Part shown: piece by piece, positions 47,142-55,960 of the stretch
How positions within the stretch are numbered: the stretch's first letter is position 1
How the letters are laid out: each line of letters begins with the position of its first letter
Source: Flammeovirga pectinis
Lineage (GTDB): Bacteria > Bacteroidota > Bacteroidia > Cytophagales > Flammeovirgaceae
Assembly (NCBI RefSeq): GCF_003970675.1
Contig: NZ_CP034562.1
Span: 4,862,501 to 4,926,500, forward strand
Reading direction: 5' to 3'
Length of the DNA: 64,000 nt
The notes under the pieces: generated by a model
Databases searched by the model: none
Seen by the model: the letters and a program-made list of their open reading frames with translations, nothing else
What the model was told of the DNA's origin: nothing
Translations under genes and position numbers: made by a program

Positions 47142-47756
47142 ATGAAATATAAAGCCTTAGATATAGTGTTATTGCCCTCTATAAAAGAGCAAAAAAAGAT
47201 AGTCGATATAAATCAAACATTAGTAGGAAGCACATTACAATTGAATGAGACTACTACAATACCTCATCTATCAATAGCAATGTGCCGTGTTTCAGAAGAT
47301 GATTATCCATTCGTATTATCAAGGATAAAAGATTACTTAGAAGCAATGTCACTTTTTGAACTAGAATCATTAAAAATAGAAAGTGTATATCAGCATAATA
47401 AAAATACAATAGGCTGGAATTTTGAGTTAACTAACCCACTAAACGGCCTACATTATTCTTTAGTGAAATTGATAGAGAAGTATCATTTTGATGAAGCCTC
47501 AGAAAAAGATAATTCAGATTTTTATTTAATAAATGAGGCAATGCCTTATTCTGGAATAGCGTATTTAAATGTATTCTTTTCTACTTATGCCAAAAACAAT
47601 TTTAATCCTCATATTATAATTGGGCAAGGTGATGTAAAAACATGTGTTGCAGAGGTAGGTAAAAAGATAGAATTTACAGATATCGCATTATATCATATGG
47701 GTACAGGTTGTACTTGTGAAAAGCTTTTGTGGAAAAAATCTTTAGCAGAAATTTGA
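47142..47756 (+). CDS. Hypothetical protein, possible 2H-phosphoesterase fold
   Basis: 204 residues from ATG at 47142; the longer frame upstream runs through a terminator and is rejected as coding. HLS at 42-44 (TTIPHLSIAM) and HII at 157-159 (FNPHIIIGQG), each in a predicted beta strand, resemble the paired H-x-[ST] motifs of 2H phosphoesterases (LigT / RNA ligase-like), though the second motif is imperfect. A CTCE cluster lies near the C-terminus. The start lies about 11 bases beyond the preceding terminator, so expression must come from read-through or a promoter inside the hairpin region. Confidence 0.6.
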   Translation: MKYKALDIVLLPSIKEQKKIVDINQTLVGSTLQLNETTTIPHLSIAMCRVSEDDYPFVLSRIKDYLEAMSLFELESLKIESVYQHNKNTIGWNFELTNPLNGLHYSLVKLIEKYHFDEASEKDNSDFYLINEAMPYSGIAYLNVFFSTYAKNNFNPHIIIGQGDVKTCVAEVGKKIEFTDIALYHMGTGCTCEKLLWKKSLAEI

Positions 47757-47962
47757 CTTTAAAAACCTGTAGTTAAATAATTTTGGTGCCTAATATCATT
47801 GTAAATCTATTAAATGGACCATAATAAGTAAGATTGAATTAAATAATGATTGTTTTTTTACTCTATAAATTGGATATTTGGGCGAAAACGAAAAATTAAA
47901 AATATCTTTTAGCGTCTTCGTCATCTAATGTAAGAGACGCTAACACTCAACAACCTTAAGAG

Positions 47963-48979
47963 ATGTCTCAAGAAAAAGTACTGAAAGAAGAACGCGCTTT
48001 CTCGAAAGAGCAATACTGGGAATGGTATGAGAACATGCTATTAGTCAGACGCTTCGAAGAGAAGACTGCACAATTATATGGTCAGCAAAAAATTAGAGGT
48101 TTCTGTCACTTATATATTGGTCAGGAAGCTTGTGCTGCAGGTCAAATTTCTGCATTAACAAAGGATGATCATTATATCACAGCATATCGTGATCATGCTC
48201 ACCCAATCATGTTAGGTACAGATCCGGGTGCTATTATGGCAGAAATGTACGGTAAAGCAACTGGTACTACTAAAGGTAAAGGTGGTTCTATGCACATTTT
48301 CGATAAATCAGTCAACTTTGCAGGTGGACATGGTATCGTTGGTGCTCAGATTCCTATGGGAGCTGGTATCGCTTTTGGAGAGAAATACAAAGGAACTAAG
48401 AATCTTTGTGTTACAATGTTTGGTGATGGTGCAATCCGTCAGGGTGCAATGCACGAAGCATTTAACATGGCAATGGCTTGGAAGTTACCAGTAATCTTTA
48501 TTGTAGAAAATAATGGTTATGCAATGGGTACTTCAGTAGCTCGTACTTCTAATGTAACTCACTTATATGAATTAGGTGCAGCTTATGATATTCCTTCTCG
48601 TCCAGTAGACGGAATGGATGTAGAAGAAGTACATATTGCAATGGAAGAGGCTGCTGCTCACATCCGTGCGGGTAAAGGTCCTTACTTCTTAGAATTTAGA
48701 ACATATCGTTACAAAGGTCACTCAATGTCTGACCCTGCTAAATACCGTACAAAAGAGGAAGTAGCAGAGTACAAGGCACAAGACCCTATCGAGAAAGTGA
48801 AACAAACACTTTTAAGTAAAGGATATGCAACGGAAGAGGAATTAAAAGAATTTGACAAGTCATTAAAACAAAGAGTTTTAGATGCGGTTAAATTTGCTGA
48901 AGAATCTCCTTATCCAGATAAATCTGAAGCATACACAGATGTTTATGTAGAACCTGATTATCCTTTTGTGAATTCTTAA
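47963..48979 (+). CDS. pdhA: Pyruvate dehydrogenase E1 component, alpha subunit
   Basis: 338 residues. ThDP-binding E1 alpha: RRFEEKTAQLYGQQKIRGFC, HLYIGQEA, YITAYRDHAHP, and the GDGAIRQGAMHEAFNMA to VENNGYAMGT motif (GDG...NN). The phosphorylation-loop-like region YRYKGHSMSDPAKYRT is present. With E1 beta, E2 and E3 (not in this window) it oxidises pyruvate to acetyl-CoA. A possible weak promoter with TATCTTTT lies near 47909. Confidence 0.96.
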   Translation: MSQEKVLKEERAFSKEQYWEWYENMLLVRRFEEKTAQLYGQQKIRGFCHLYIGQEACAAGQISALTKDDHYITAYRDHAHPIMLGTDPGAIMAEMYGKATGTTKGKGGSMHIFDKSVNFAGGHGIVGAQIPMGAGIAFGEKYKGTKNLCVTMFGDGAIRQGAMHEAFNMAMAWKLPVIFIVENNGYAMGTSVARTSNVTHLYELGAAYDIPSRPVDGMDVEEVHIAMEEAAAHIRAGKGPYFLEFRTYRYKGHSMSDPAKYRTKEEVAEYKAQDPIEKVKQTLLSKGYATEEELKEFDKSLKQRVLDAVKFAEESPYPDKSEAYTDVYVEPDYPFVNS

Positions 48980-49002
48980 TTCTACTAAATATTTAAAATA
49001 TA

Positions 49003-49038
49003 AAGAGAAGGCTATCCGTTTTGGGTAGCCTTTTTTTA
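49003..49038 (+). terminator. Intrinsic terminator after pdhA
   Basis: AGGCTATCC / GGGTAGCCT stem (wobble inside) followed by TTTTTTT. Confidence 0.92.
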
Positions 49039-49110
49039 TTAAAAAATGTATTATTAATCATTTTTCAGTACAAAGACTCCTTAAAAATATTATAATTGTG
49101 GAATATTTTT

Positions 49111-49118
49111 TAAATTTG
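49111..49118 (+). promoter_or_regulatory. Candidate -7 box of the TPR membrane-protein gene
   Basis: A perfect TAAATTTG, 53 bases before the ATG at 49172. No TTG is at the usual distance. Confidence 0.45.
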
Positions 49119-49171
49119 CCGACTGAATTATAAAGATTTTTTATTAGGTAAAGACCTATTTATAAATATAC

Positions 49172-49906
49172 ATGGAGACCATGAAAGATAAGAAACACGA
49201 TACAGCAAAGAAAGGTAATACTGGCGAGGAGCATAGCGAGTTTGAGGTATTTGAAAGTGCAGAAGTACTACAAGATAGATTAGAGGATTCTCAAGACTTT
49301 TTTGATAAAAACAAAAATGCTATCCTTATAGCTGTAGGTATTGTTGTAGCAGCAGTTGCTGGATATTTCTTATACGGAGTAAATCTAGAAAAGCAAAACG
49401 CAGAAGCTCAAGCAGAATTAGCACCAGCTGTATTCTACTTCGAAAAAGATTCTTTAGGAAAAGCTTTAAATGGTGATGGTAACTTAACTGGTGGTTTCTT
49501 AGAAATTGCAGATGAGTATAGCGGAACTAAAGCTGCAAACCTTGCTACATACTATGCAGGTGTATCTTATATGAAAATGGGTGAGTATGCAAAAGCAATT
49601 ACTCATTTAGATGCATTTTCTGCTAAAGACGAATTAGTACAAGCTAGAGCTTATGCTTTAGTAGGTGACGCTAACGTTGAGTTAGAAAAATATCCTGCTG
49701 CAATTTCAGCTTACAAAGAAGCAATTGCTTACAAGCAAAATAAAGAATTCACTCCATCTTACATGATGAAGTTGGCATTTACTTATGAAGCTGCAGGTGA
49801 CAATGCAAAAGCATTAGATACTTATAACGATTTATTAGGTAAGTATCCTAAAGTTCAAGAAGCAAACGATGCAAAAAAATATGCTGCTATTTTAGCTGCT
49901 AAATAA
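49172..49906 (+). CDS. Membrane-anchored tetratricopeptide-repeat protein (YfgM-like)
   Basis: A 244-residue protein; M1 or M4 could be the start. A charged cytoplasmic N-terminus (about 1-47), one transmembrane helix (NAILIAVGIVVAAVAGYFLY) and three or more TPR-like units (AATYYAGVSYMKMGEYAKAI-type, LVGDANVELEKYPAAISAYK) exposed to the periplasm. The topology matches YfgM-like chaperone-associated proteins. Function is otherwise unassigned. Confidence 0.82.
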   Translation: METMKDKKHDTAKKGNTGEEHSEFEVFESAEVLQDRLEDSQDFFDKNKNAILIAVGIVVAAVAGYFLYGVNLEKQNAEAQAELAPAVFYFEKDSLGKALNGDGNLTGGFLEIADEYSGTKAANLATYYAGVSYMKMGEYAKAITHLDAFSAKDELVQARAYALVGDANVELEKYPAAISAYKEAIAYKQNKEFTPSYMMKLAFTYEAAGDNAKALDTYNDLLGKYPKVQEANDAKKYAAILAAK

Positions 49907-49924
49907 TTGCTCGATACGAGATAT

Positions 49925-49965
49925 AAAAAAAGGTCAGTTGATTTAATCAACTGACCTTTTTTGTT
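49925..49965. terminator. Bidirectional terminator overlapping the araC stop codon
   Basis: AAAAGGTCAGTTGATT / AATCAACTGACCTTTT with T runs on both strands. The TGA stop of the minus-strand AraC gene (49947) lies inside the stem, so the ribosome covers part of the hairpin as it ends translation. Confidence 0.92.
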
Positions 49966-50780
49966 TGCTTATAATCTGTTGGAGATACTCCTTCAATTTT
50001 TTTAAAATAACGACTAAATGTCTGTACATCATCAAAACCTAATTCATACCCAATTTCAGATATAGATTTATCTGTATAGATTACTTGTCGTTTTGCTTCT
50101 AAGACTATACGGTCTTGTATAAACTGTAAAGGTTTTTTATGTCCAAAGAGTTTAAAGACGTTAGATAGTGTTTTAGGTGATTTATTTAAAAGATCTGCAT
50201 ACTCTGCTACCGTATGTTTCTTTTTAAAATGAGTTTCTACTAAGTAATTAAAATTTCTTACTAAGTCTACTTTATCACTATCTGCATTTATTATATCTGT
50301 TTGATTTTTATAAATTCTAGTGCAAAGAATTAAAAGCCTTTTAAGTAGCATCTGCAACATTTCTAGTTGGTGCTCATCTTCAGATTGTAGCTCATTTAAA
50401 AAAACATCCCAGAGGGGTCCTAACTTCTTTTTATCTTCGTTACTTATATGAATAAAAGGAAGATTAGCAGAACCAAAAAAGAGCAAGCCTTTACAACCCA
50501 CTTCCCCGTCATGTTCAGAAATGCAATAAAATGGTCTATTAAACCTTAATAATTTTGCATGTTTAATTGCTTTAATTTCTATTTTATGAAATTCAGTTAA
50601 GAAGATAATATCATCTGTAGAGTAAGTAGCTTCAACGCCATCTACAGCTAAAATATTCTCATCAGAATCAAACCATAATACCGTTAATTTATTGGCATTA
50701 CTTTCTATAACAGAAGATATATTAGCGGAGGTGATCTCTAGAATCTCTAAATACTCACCAGTTTCTTTTGTGAATTTCAT
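49947..50780 (-). CDS. AraC-family transcriptional regulator
   Basis: 277 residues from ATG at 50780; the frame is open 21 codons upstream through a terminator hairpin, so the longer form is unlikely. The N-terminal cupin-like region is followed by a C-terminal double HTH (KKKHTVAEYADLLNKSPKTL, then SISEIGYELGFDDVQTFSRY and FKKIEGVSPTDYKQ). It lies downstream of the ahpD-like and thioredoxin genes, with an intrinsic terminator between, and may control them. Confidence 0.88.
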   Translation of the reverse strand: MKFTKETGEYLEILEITSANISSVIESNANKLTVLWFDSDENILAVDGVEATYSTDDIIFLTEFHKIEIKAIKHAKLLRFNRPFYCISEHDGEVGCKGLLFFGSANLPFIHISNEDKKKLGPLWDVFLNELQSEDEHQLEMLQMLLKRLLILCTRIYKNQTDIINADSDKVDLVRNFNYLVETHFKKKHTVAEYADLLNKSPKTLSNVFKLFGHKKPLQFIQDRIVLEAKRQVIYTDKSISEIGYELGFDDVQTFSRYFKKIEGVSPTDYKQTKKVS

Positions 50781-50792
50781 AACATAATTAAT

Positions 50793-50833
50793 TAAAAAAG
50801 CAGATCTACTTTTAAAGGTAAATCTGCTTTGTG
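50793..50833 (-). terminator. Terminator between the AhpD-like gene and araC
   Basis: On the minus strand AAAGCAGAT...TAC / GTA...ATCTGCTTT is followed by TTTTTT. Its end is about 13 bases from the araC ATG, leaving no room for a separate promoter, so araC would depend on read-through. Confidence 0.82.
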
Positions 50834-50858
50834 GTACATACAATAAATAAATTATTAT

Positions 50859-51410
50859 TTATGCATTTTCTGTAACCTCTAAAGGTTGAGCTAATGGAAA
50901 GTCGATAGAGAAATTAGTAAGGTTATGGATGTAATTACTAATCACTTTATCACCAATAGCGATAGTTGTATCTATAAGGTTTTCTTCTGTATATCCTGCT
51001 CCAAAGAAATTACTTTTTTGCTCTTCATTTAATTTTCCTTTCTCTGCTACAGATGCTAAAGTAAATTGAGCTAATGCATCTAATTTAAAATCAAATGATG
51101 CTTTTCCGCTTCTAATTTCAAGAATTTGTTCTTCAGTAAAACCATTCATCTTACCTAATTGTGTATGTGCTGATAAGCAATACTGACAGCCATTGAATTC
51201 GCTAACAACAAGGTTAACAACTTCTTTTTCTTTATTAGAAAGACTAGTTTTTCGTCCTTGGAAACTTAAATAATCTTGTAAAGCAGTTTCACTTTTAGCG
51301 TAATAGGCATATAAATTTGGAACAAAACCGATGTTCTTTTTAAGGTTATCAAAAATAGCTTGGTTACCTTCTGAAACTTCTGCTCTTGTTGGAATTGTAA
51401 ATTGTGACAT
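50859..51410 (-). CDS. AhpD-like / carboxymuconolactone decarboxylase-family protein
   Basis: A 183-residue alkylhydroperoxidase-like protein. The reactive CQYCLSAHTQ (CxxC plus His) in GCQYCLSAHTQLGKMNGFTE is the AhpD signature of peroxidase activity. The N-terminal half is helical (IFDNLKKNIGFVPNLYAYYA). It lies 41 bases after the thioredoxin gene, which could supply reducing power. Redox defence is inferred from motif and context. Confidence 0.88.
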   Translation of the reverse strand: MSQFTIPTRAEVSEGNQAIFDNLKKNIGFVPNLYAYYAKSETALQDYLSFQGRKTSLSNKEKEVVNLVVSEFNGCQYCLSAHTQLGKMNGFTEEQILEIRSGKASFDFKLDALAQFTLASVAEKGKLNEEQKSNFFGAGYTEENLIDTTIAIGDKVISNYIHNLTNFSIDFPLAQPLEVTENA

Positions 51411-51451
51411 AATAATAATTGTTTTTGAATGATGAATTAATGAATTATAAA

Positions 51452-51775
51452 TTAGTTTGAAAGTGTATCAAGATTGGTTCTTAAATCAGCTTCTGACGCC
51501 AAACCAATATGTGTGTTTACTACTTTTTCGTTTTTGATGAAAACTAAATTAGGGATACTTCTTACTTTATGAAGTGTTGCTAATTCCGGAACAGCTTCAA
51601 TATTTACCTTTTGAATAGTTACTTTCCCTTCGTACTCTTTTGATAATTTTTCTACTGTAGGAAGTAAAGTCTGACAAGGTCCGCACCAATCTGCATAGAA
51701 ATCTAATAGAACAGGAGTGTTGTTACTGTTTGCGATTAATTGATTGTACTCTTCGATATTTTGTATTGCTTTCAT
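51452..51775 (-). CDS. trxA: Thioredoxin
   Basis: A 107-residue cytoplasmic thioredoxin with DFYADWCGPCQTLLP (WCGPC active site) and the cis-Pro loop RSIPNLVFI. No signal peptide. First gene of a trx - ahpD-like - araC group on the minus strand. Confidence 0.95.
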   Translation of the reverse strand: MKAIQNIEEYNQLIANSNNTPVLLDFYADWCGPCQTLLPTVEKLSKEYEGKVTIQKVNIEAVPELATLHKVRSIPNLVFIKNEKVVNTHIGLASEADLRTNLDTLSN

Positions 51776-51798
51776 TTTCTTTTTGTTTTAATGATTAA

Positions 51799-51815
51799 TG
51801 AACAATACAAAGGTG
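51799..51815 (-). promoter_or_regulatory. Promoter-like element of the thioredoxin gene, shared with the decarboxylases
   Basis: On the minus strand CACCTTTGTATTGTTCA, identical over 17 bases to the element before all three decarboxylase copies, 24 bases before the trx ATG. A dyad TTCTTC-CCC-GAAGAA lies about 29 bases further upstream (51844-51858). Confidence 0.5.
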
Positions 51816-51843
51816 TAGTATTTAGCTGATGTAGTGATATGCG

Positions 51844-51858
51844 TTCTTCCCCGAAGAA
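51844..51858. promoter_or_regulatory. Dyad upstream of thioredoxin, possible operator
   Basis: TTCTTCCCCGAAGAA has 6-base arms around a 3-base centre, at about -40 relative to the trx promoter box. Confidence 0.35.
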
Positions 51859-51879
51859 TGTGCAAAAATTCCCGAACAA

Positions 51880-51917
51880 AAAAAGTGTGATTCCTTTGCT
51901 TAGAAATCACACTTTAA
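51880..51917 (-). terminator. Intrinsic terminator after the alpha/beta hydrolase
   Basis: The stem AAGTGTGATT / AATCACACTT is followed on the minus strand by TTTTTTTG. Confidence 0.88.
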
Positions 51918-51940
51918 GAATACCTTATATTATTAACTAT

Positions 51941-52729
51941 TTATGCATTGACTTGGTTATTTGCATACGTTAAAAAGTTGAGAATTATTTGTTGTGCTTT
52001 TGTTTGTACCTCAAACATTCCCATATGCCCAACATCTGCCATATAATAGACATGAGCATCTTTAGGTAAATGTGCTTGTTCTATACTTTTGGCAAGAGGC
52101 ACAGCACCATCTTCTTTTCCGATAATAAATAATACGGGTATCGATAGTGATGAAAGTAATGGAGTATGGTTTTCTCTGAGCCCCATAGCTAAAGATATTT
52201 TTGCCGTCTCTTCACTACTTTCATGTGTAGCTTCTTCTATGATAGCATTTATCTCTGTTCTAAATTGTTCTCTATGTTTTAGCGCAAAAAGGTTTGCGAT
52301 CATAGGAGCAACAAATGCTTTCATTCCATTGTCTCTAACAAATTCTGCAGCTCTAACTCTAACATCTTTCTTTGCGTCGTCATCAGCAAAGGCGGTAGAA
52401 TGAAAAAGACCAATGCCATTTAATGTTTGTGGGTATTTATTGGCATAGGCTAATGTGACGTACCCTCCTAATGAATGACCAATCATTGTACATTTTTTTA
52501 CATTGAGTTGGAGAAGAGTTCTGTAAATTTCATCTGCAAAATCAGAGAGTAAAGGTTGCTCTTTGACTAATGGGTTACTTTGGCCACACCCCGGAAGATC
52601 TATACAAATAACTCTAAAATAAGGAGTAATTACAGTTTGAAATTCTTTCCATATATTTTTAGTCTCACAAAACCCATGAATGAGTACTAAAGTGGGGAGC
52701 GTAGATTTGTTGTCTGTATATGAAAGCAT
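51941..52729 (-). CDS. Alpha/beta-fold hydrolase
   Basis: About 262 residues. LVLIHGFCETKNIW gives the oxyanion region, GHSLGG the nucleophile Ser, the Asp of GKEDGAVP and the His of VGHMGMFE complete the triad. ATG at 52729 is preferred to a TTG at 52792, as the extra 21 residues are not typical. Substrate unknown. It is transcribed divergently from the dienelactone hydrolase-like gene. Confidence 0.88.
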   Translation of the reverse strand: MLSYTDNKSTLPTLVLIHGFCETKNIWKEFQTVITPYFRVICIDLPGCGQSNPLVKEQPLLSDFADEIYRTLLQLNVKKCTMIGHSLGGYVTLAYANKYPQTLNGIGLFHSTAFADDDAKKDVRVRAAEFVRDNGMKAFVAPMIANLFALKHREQFRTEINAIIEEATHESSEETAKISLAMGLRENHTPLLSSLSIPVLFIIGKEDGAVPLAKSIEQAHLPKDAHVYYMADVGHMGMFEVQTKAQQIILNFLTYANNQVNA

Positions 52730-52845
52730 CTGATTAATTTTTTGTAATAAGTCGAATACTAAAGCTACTAACTTTTTATTTAGAGAGAACAATTCTTTAG
52801 ATTGGTAGTTATCTATTATTTCAAACTTTCAACAATTTATTTATT

Positions 52846-53718
52846 ATGAAATCATTACTCACCTATCTAGCTCTTTTAGTATCATTTAGTTCATTGTCGG
52901 CATTTTTAGCAATGCACGAACCTCAAAAACCTCAAGAAGCAGTTTTATGTCATGCAGACATAGATGCAATCCGAAGCTTTGCTGCATTTACAAATCAAGA
53001 GGATTTTAAAAAAATGCACAGTATGGACAGGGAATTAAATACTGAATCATTTAAAGGAAAAAGAATTTCTTTTGATGTAGCGAGTGGAGATAAAGGAGAA
53101 GCGTATTATGTTCCTTCAGCTAAAAAATCATCTAAATATTTATTTGTATTTCATGAGTGGTGGGGATTAAATGATTACGTAAGAAATGAATCTGATCGTC
53201 TATCTAAGGAGTTAGGTGGTGTAAATGTAATTGCATTAGATCTTTATGACGGAAAGGTAGGAACAACAAGAGAACAAGCTGGTGCTTTAATGAAAGCATG
53301 CGATCCGCAAAGAGCAGCCTCAATAATTCAAGGAGCATTAGCTTTTGTAGGCAAAGATGCTAAGATTGCCACTATTGGGTGGTGTTTTGGTGGAGGTTGG
53401 TCTCTACAGGCAGCACTTCAACTTAAAGACCAAGCAGTTGGTTGTGTAATGTATTATGGTATGCCTGTAAAAGATGTTGATAGATTGTCTCAGTTAAACT
53501 GCGATGTTTTAGGAATTTTTGGAGAGAAAGATAAATGGATTAACCCAGAAGTTGTTGCCAATTTTGAAAATCATATGCAAGAAGCGAAGAAGACAGTAAC
53601 AGTAAAAATGTATGCTGCAGACCATGCTTTTGCAAACCCATCTTCTGATAGATATAATGAGAAAGATGCTAAAAATGCCAATGCTACGGCACTTAAGTAT
53701 TTAAAGAAGAAGTTTTAA
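52846..53718 (+). CDS. Exported dienelactone hydrolase-family protein
   Basis: 290 residues with a hydrophobic signal (1-20). The dienelactone hydrolase fold: VFHEWWGLNDYVRNESDRLS, the nucleophile Cys in GWCFGGGWSLQ, Asp in FGEKDKWINP and His in AADHAFANPSS. The Cys-Asp-His triad is intact. The family opens dienelactones in aromatic breakdown, but exported members in Bacteroidota have unknown substrates. A hairpin at 53728-53760 follows the stop. Confidence 0.88.
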   Translation: MKSLLTYLALLVSFSSLSAFLAMHEPQKPQEAVLCHADIDAIRSFAAFTNQEDFKKMHSMDRELNTESFKGKRISFDVASGDKGEAYYVPSAKKSSKYLFVFHEWWGLNDYVRNESDRLSKELGGVNVIALDLYDGKVGTTREQAGALMKACDPQRAASIIQGALAFVGKDAKIATIGWCFGGGWSLQAALQLKDQAVGCVMYYGMPVKDVDRLSQLNCDVLGIFGEKDKWINPEVVANFENHMQEAKKTVTVKMYAADHAFANPSSDRYNEKDAKNANATALKYLKKKF

Positions 53719-53995
53719 ATAGAAAAATCCATTAGATCATTAATTTTATGATGATCTAATGGATTAAATTTCACTCTCAATTAACCCAAATAAGATAAAG
53801 ATTACCCGATCAAGCCTATATTTTTTATAGTAATAGTAATCAAAGTTAGATACAACTCTCTATTAAAGTGATTTTTAAATAGGGATTTCAACTCTCATTT
53901 ACACTTTTCTAGTTAAGAAGACTCCCTCTACATTTTTGAGTGAAATAAGGAGTTTTCTTTCTAAAAGAGTATCTGAATTTATGAATCTAACTACT

Positions 53996-54757
53996 ATGAA
54001 AATAAATAAAGAATTTATCATTATGTTCTTACTTTTTTTTTGTGCTGTGTTAACCTCTATAGCACAAGAAACAGAGTATATAGATCCCTCTAAACCTACC
54101 AATATATATACCCGCTTAAATAATAATTTTGAAATGACGGACCTTAAAGACGGTACGCAGTTAACAGGGTATAGATTTAATGTCAGTTATGCTTTAAAAG
54201 ATTTTCAGACAACAATAGAAATACCTATGCTGTATAATCATAAAACGCAAAAGGCAGGGTTAGGAGATTTAAGAATTCGGTCTTTCTACGTTCCTTATGT
54301 AGATTATGATAAAACATTTGGAGGGCTAGGGCTATCATTAGATATTTTTGCACCAATGGGCGATCCAAGAGATGGAATTAGCTCTGGCCTATGGAGTATT
54401 TCTCCTGGTATTATTACAGGAATTATGGTCAGTAAAAAGTTTTCAATTTGGCCTATTATATCTTATCGTTATCAGTTTGGAGAAAGATGGCAAGAAGGAC
54501 AACAACAAAGTGTTACACAGCATGGAGCAACATTTCAGATAATGAATACTATCAATATTTCTGATAAGGTTTACTTTATAATTACTCCAATGTATATACA
54601 GAATAATTTTGCTAACATGGGGCAGTTTGATTACGGAGGTGAGATAGAATTTAATTATATGCTCATTGAAAATAAGTTGCAAGTGGGGTGTTTTTCTAGG
54701 CAACTTGTTAACTCTCAGTTAGAATCTTATAGATTAATGGTGAGGATATTCTTATAA
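53996..54757 (+). CDS. Exported hypothetical protein, probable outer-membrane beta-barrel
   Basis: About 253 residues from ATG at 53996 (signal peptide ending SIAQ). The upstream frame from 53936 has a TTG start and no signal. Alternating amphipathic strands (RFNVSYALKDFQTTIEIPML, GGEIEFNYMLIENKLQVGCF) suggest a barrel. I recognise no family. It lies 11 bases before the next gene, so the two are co-transcribed. Confidence 0.72.
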   Translation: MKINKEFIIMFLLFFCAVLTSIAQETEYIDPSKPTNIYTRLNNNFEMTDLKDGTQLTGYRFNVSYALKDFQTTIEIPMLYNHKTQKAGLGDLRIRSFYVPYVDYDKTFGGLGLSLDIFAPMGDPRDGISSGLWSISPGIITGIMVSKKFSIWPIISYRYQFGERWQEGQQQSVTQHGATFQIMNTINISDKVYFIITPMYIQNNFANMGQFDYGGEIEFNYMLIENKLQVGCFSRQLVNSQLESYRLMVRIFL

Positions 54758-54768
54758 TAGTCAAGACT

Positions 54769-55305
54769 ATGAATTTACTATTTAGAGTATTCTTATTTTT
54801 CATTTTTCTATTTCCAACAGTATCATTTGCACAATTAACTAGTATTCCATCACCTTTTCAGGATAAAAAAAATACAATTGGTTTTGCAGGTAGTTATGGA
54901 GAGCAGCTAGATAAAAATGCATATTTCTATGGTTTTAGTCTAGATTATGGACGACGAATTAAAGATAGTCCGTTTTCTATAGGTACTGTTCTTATGTGGG
55001 ATAATGAGATTGAAAAGAAAGAAATTATCGAAGAAAATGCTACATTTTCAGTAGCAGTAACGGTATCTTATGCTATTACAAAAAAATGGTCGGTAGGTAC
55101 AGGAATAGGCAAAGGTGTAATGGAAAATGGTAATCCTCAGAAAGAGTATCAATGGGTAAATGGAGATTGGAGTACAGGGATTATATCATCTTACCAATTT
55201 AATTTAGGGGATAAAGTTTTTAGTGTGAGTGCTTCATATGAATATAATATCACTCAGAAAGAAACTAGTTTTAGTATTGACCTTGGTTATATTCTTCCTT
55301 TTTAA
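54769..55305 (+). CDS. Exported hypothetical protein, small beta-barrel-like
   Basis: 178 residues, signal peptide (1-22, ending SFAQ), then strand-rich sequence with a final aromatic residue (YILPF), a common end for outer-membrane proteins. Coupled to the gene before it. No known family was seen. Confidence 0.7.
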   Translation: MNLLFRVFLFFIFLFPTVSFAQLTSIPSPFQDKKNTIGFAGSYGEQLDKNAYFYGFSLDYGRRIKDSPFSIGTVLMWDNEIEKKEIIEENATFSVAVTVSYAITKKWSVGTGIGKGVMENGNPQKEYQWVNGDWSTGIISSYQFNLGDKVFSVSASYEYNITQKETSFSIDLGYILPF

Positions 55306-55310
55306 TAAAA

Positions 55311-55350
55311 CAATAAGCCTTGTAGAAGTAACTTTCTACAAGGCTTATTG
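55311..55350. terminator. Bidirectional terminator
   Basis: Long stem CAATAAGCCTTGTAGAA / TTCTACAAGGCTTATTG between the ends of convergent genes. Confidence 0.88.
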
Positions 55351-55809
55351 TTATACAAATTTTTTTAACCCTAGCATTATCCCAAGGTGAATCCCCTCAT
55401 GGTAGGTATTAAATGTTATAGCATCTTCAACAGTTGTGAGTGTGAAACCTGTTGAAGTTGTAAACTCTTTTAATTGTTTAAATTTCCCTGCTTTATAATC
55501 TTCTTCCATTTTAATTCCTAAAGATATTACTAGCCTTTTCAGTTCGTCTACCTCTTCTTGTGTAGCTTTTCCATCTGGTTTTGTACCTTTTGTATATTTC
55601 TGAATAAGAGCATCTGGAACATAAGTTGGCGTACCACTAAGTTTATAAACTAGACTTTGTTGTACAATAATTACATGGGCAATATTCCATAAAAGATTAT
55701 TTTTAAAGCCTTCTGGTATTGTATTTAATTGTTCTAGCGTATATCCTTCAAGAAATTTCTGATAGATACCTCTGTTTGTTTTAAAAACTTTAAAAGTTGA
55801 AGTGAGCAT
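55351..55809 (-). CDS. DinB-family protein
   Basis: A 152-residue four-helix bundle of the DinB/YfiT type. The metal-binding histidines are in NIAHVIIVQQ near the N-terminal third and in TYHEGIHLGIML near the end, the usual spacing. Members are metal-dependent thiol transferases or of unknown function. It ends next to the bidirectional terminator. Confidence 0.85.
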   Translation of the reverse strand: MLTSTFKVFKTNRGIYQKFLEGYTLEQLNTIPEGFKNNLLWNIAHVIIVQQSLVYKLSGTPTYVPDALIQKYTKGTKPDGKATQEEVDELKRLVISLGIKMEEDYKAGKFKQLKEFTTSTGFTLTTVEDAITFNTYHEGIHLGIMLGLKKFV

Positions 55810-55879
55810 TATTTGTTTTTTTATTTAATGAGATGAGTATAATTGTTTATTTATTGAAGGTATAAATTTTAATGTTGAT

Positions 55880-55924
55880 AAAATAAATAAGTCATTGATT
55901 TAATTAAAAATCAACGACTTATAT
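55880..55924 (-). terminator. Hairpin after the 52-residue small gene
   Basis: The stem ATAAGTCGTTGATT / AATCAATGACTTAT is followed on the minus strand by TTATTTTAT, about 37 bases past the small gene's stop. Confidence 0.6.
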
Positions 55925-55960
55925 GTGTTGTGGCTAAGAACAAAATACTATCTACTTATC

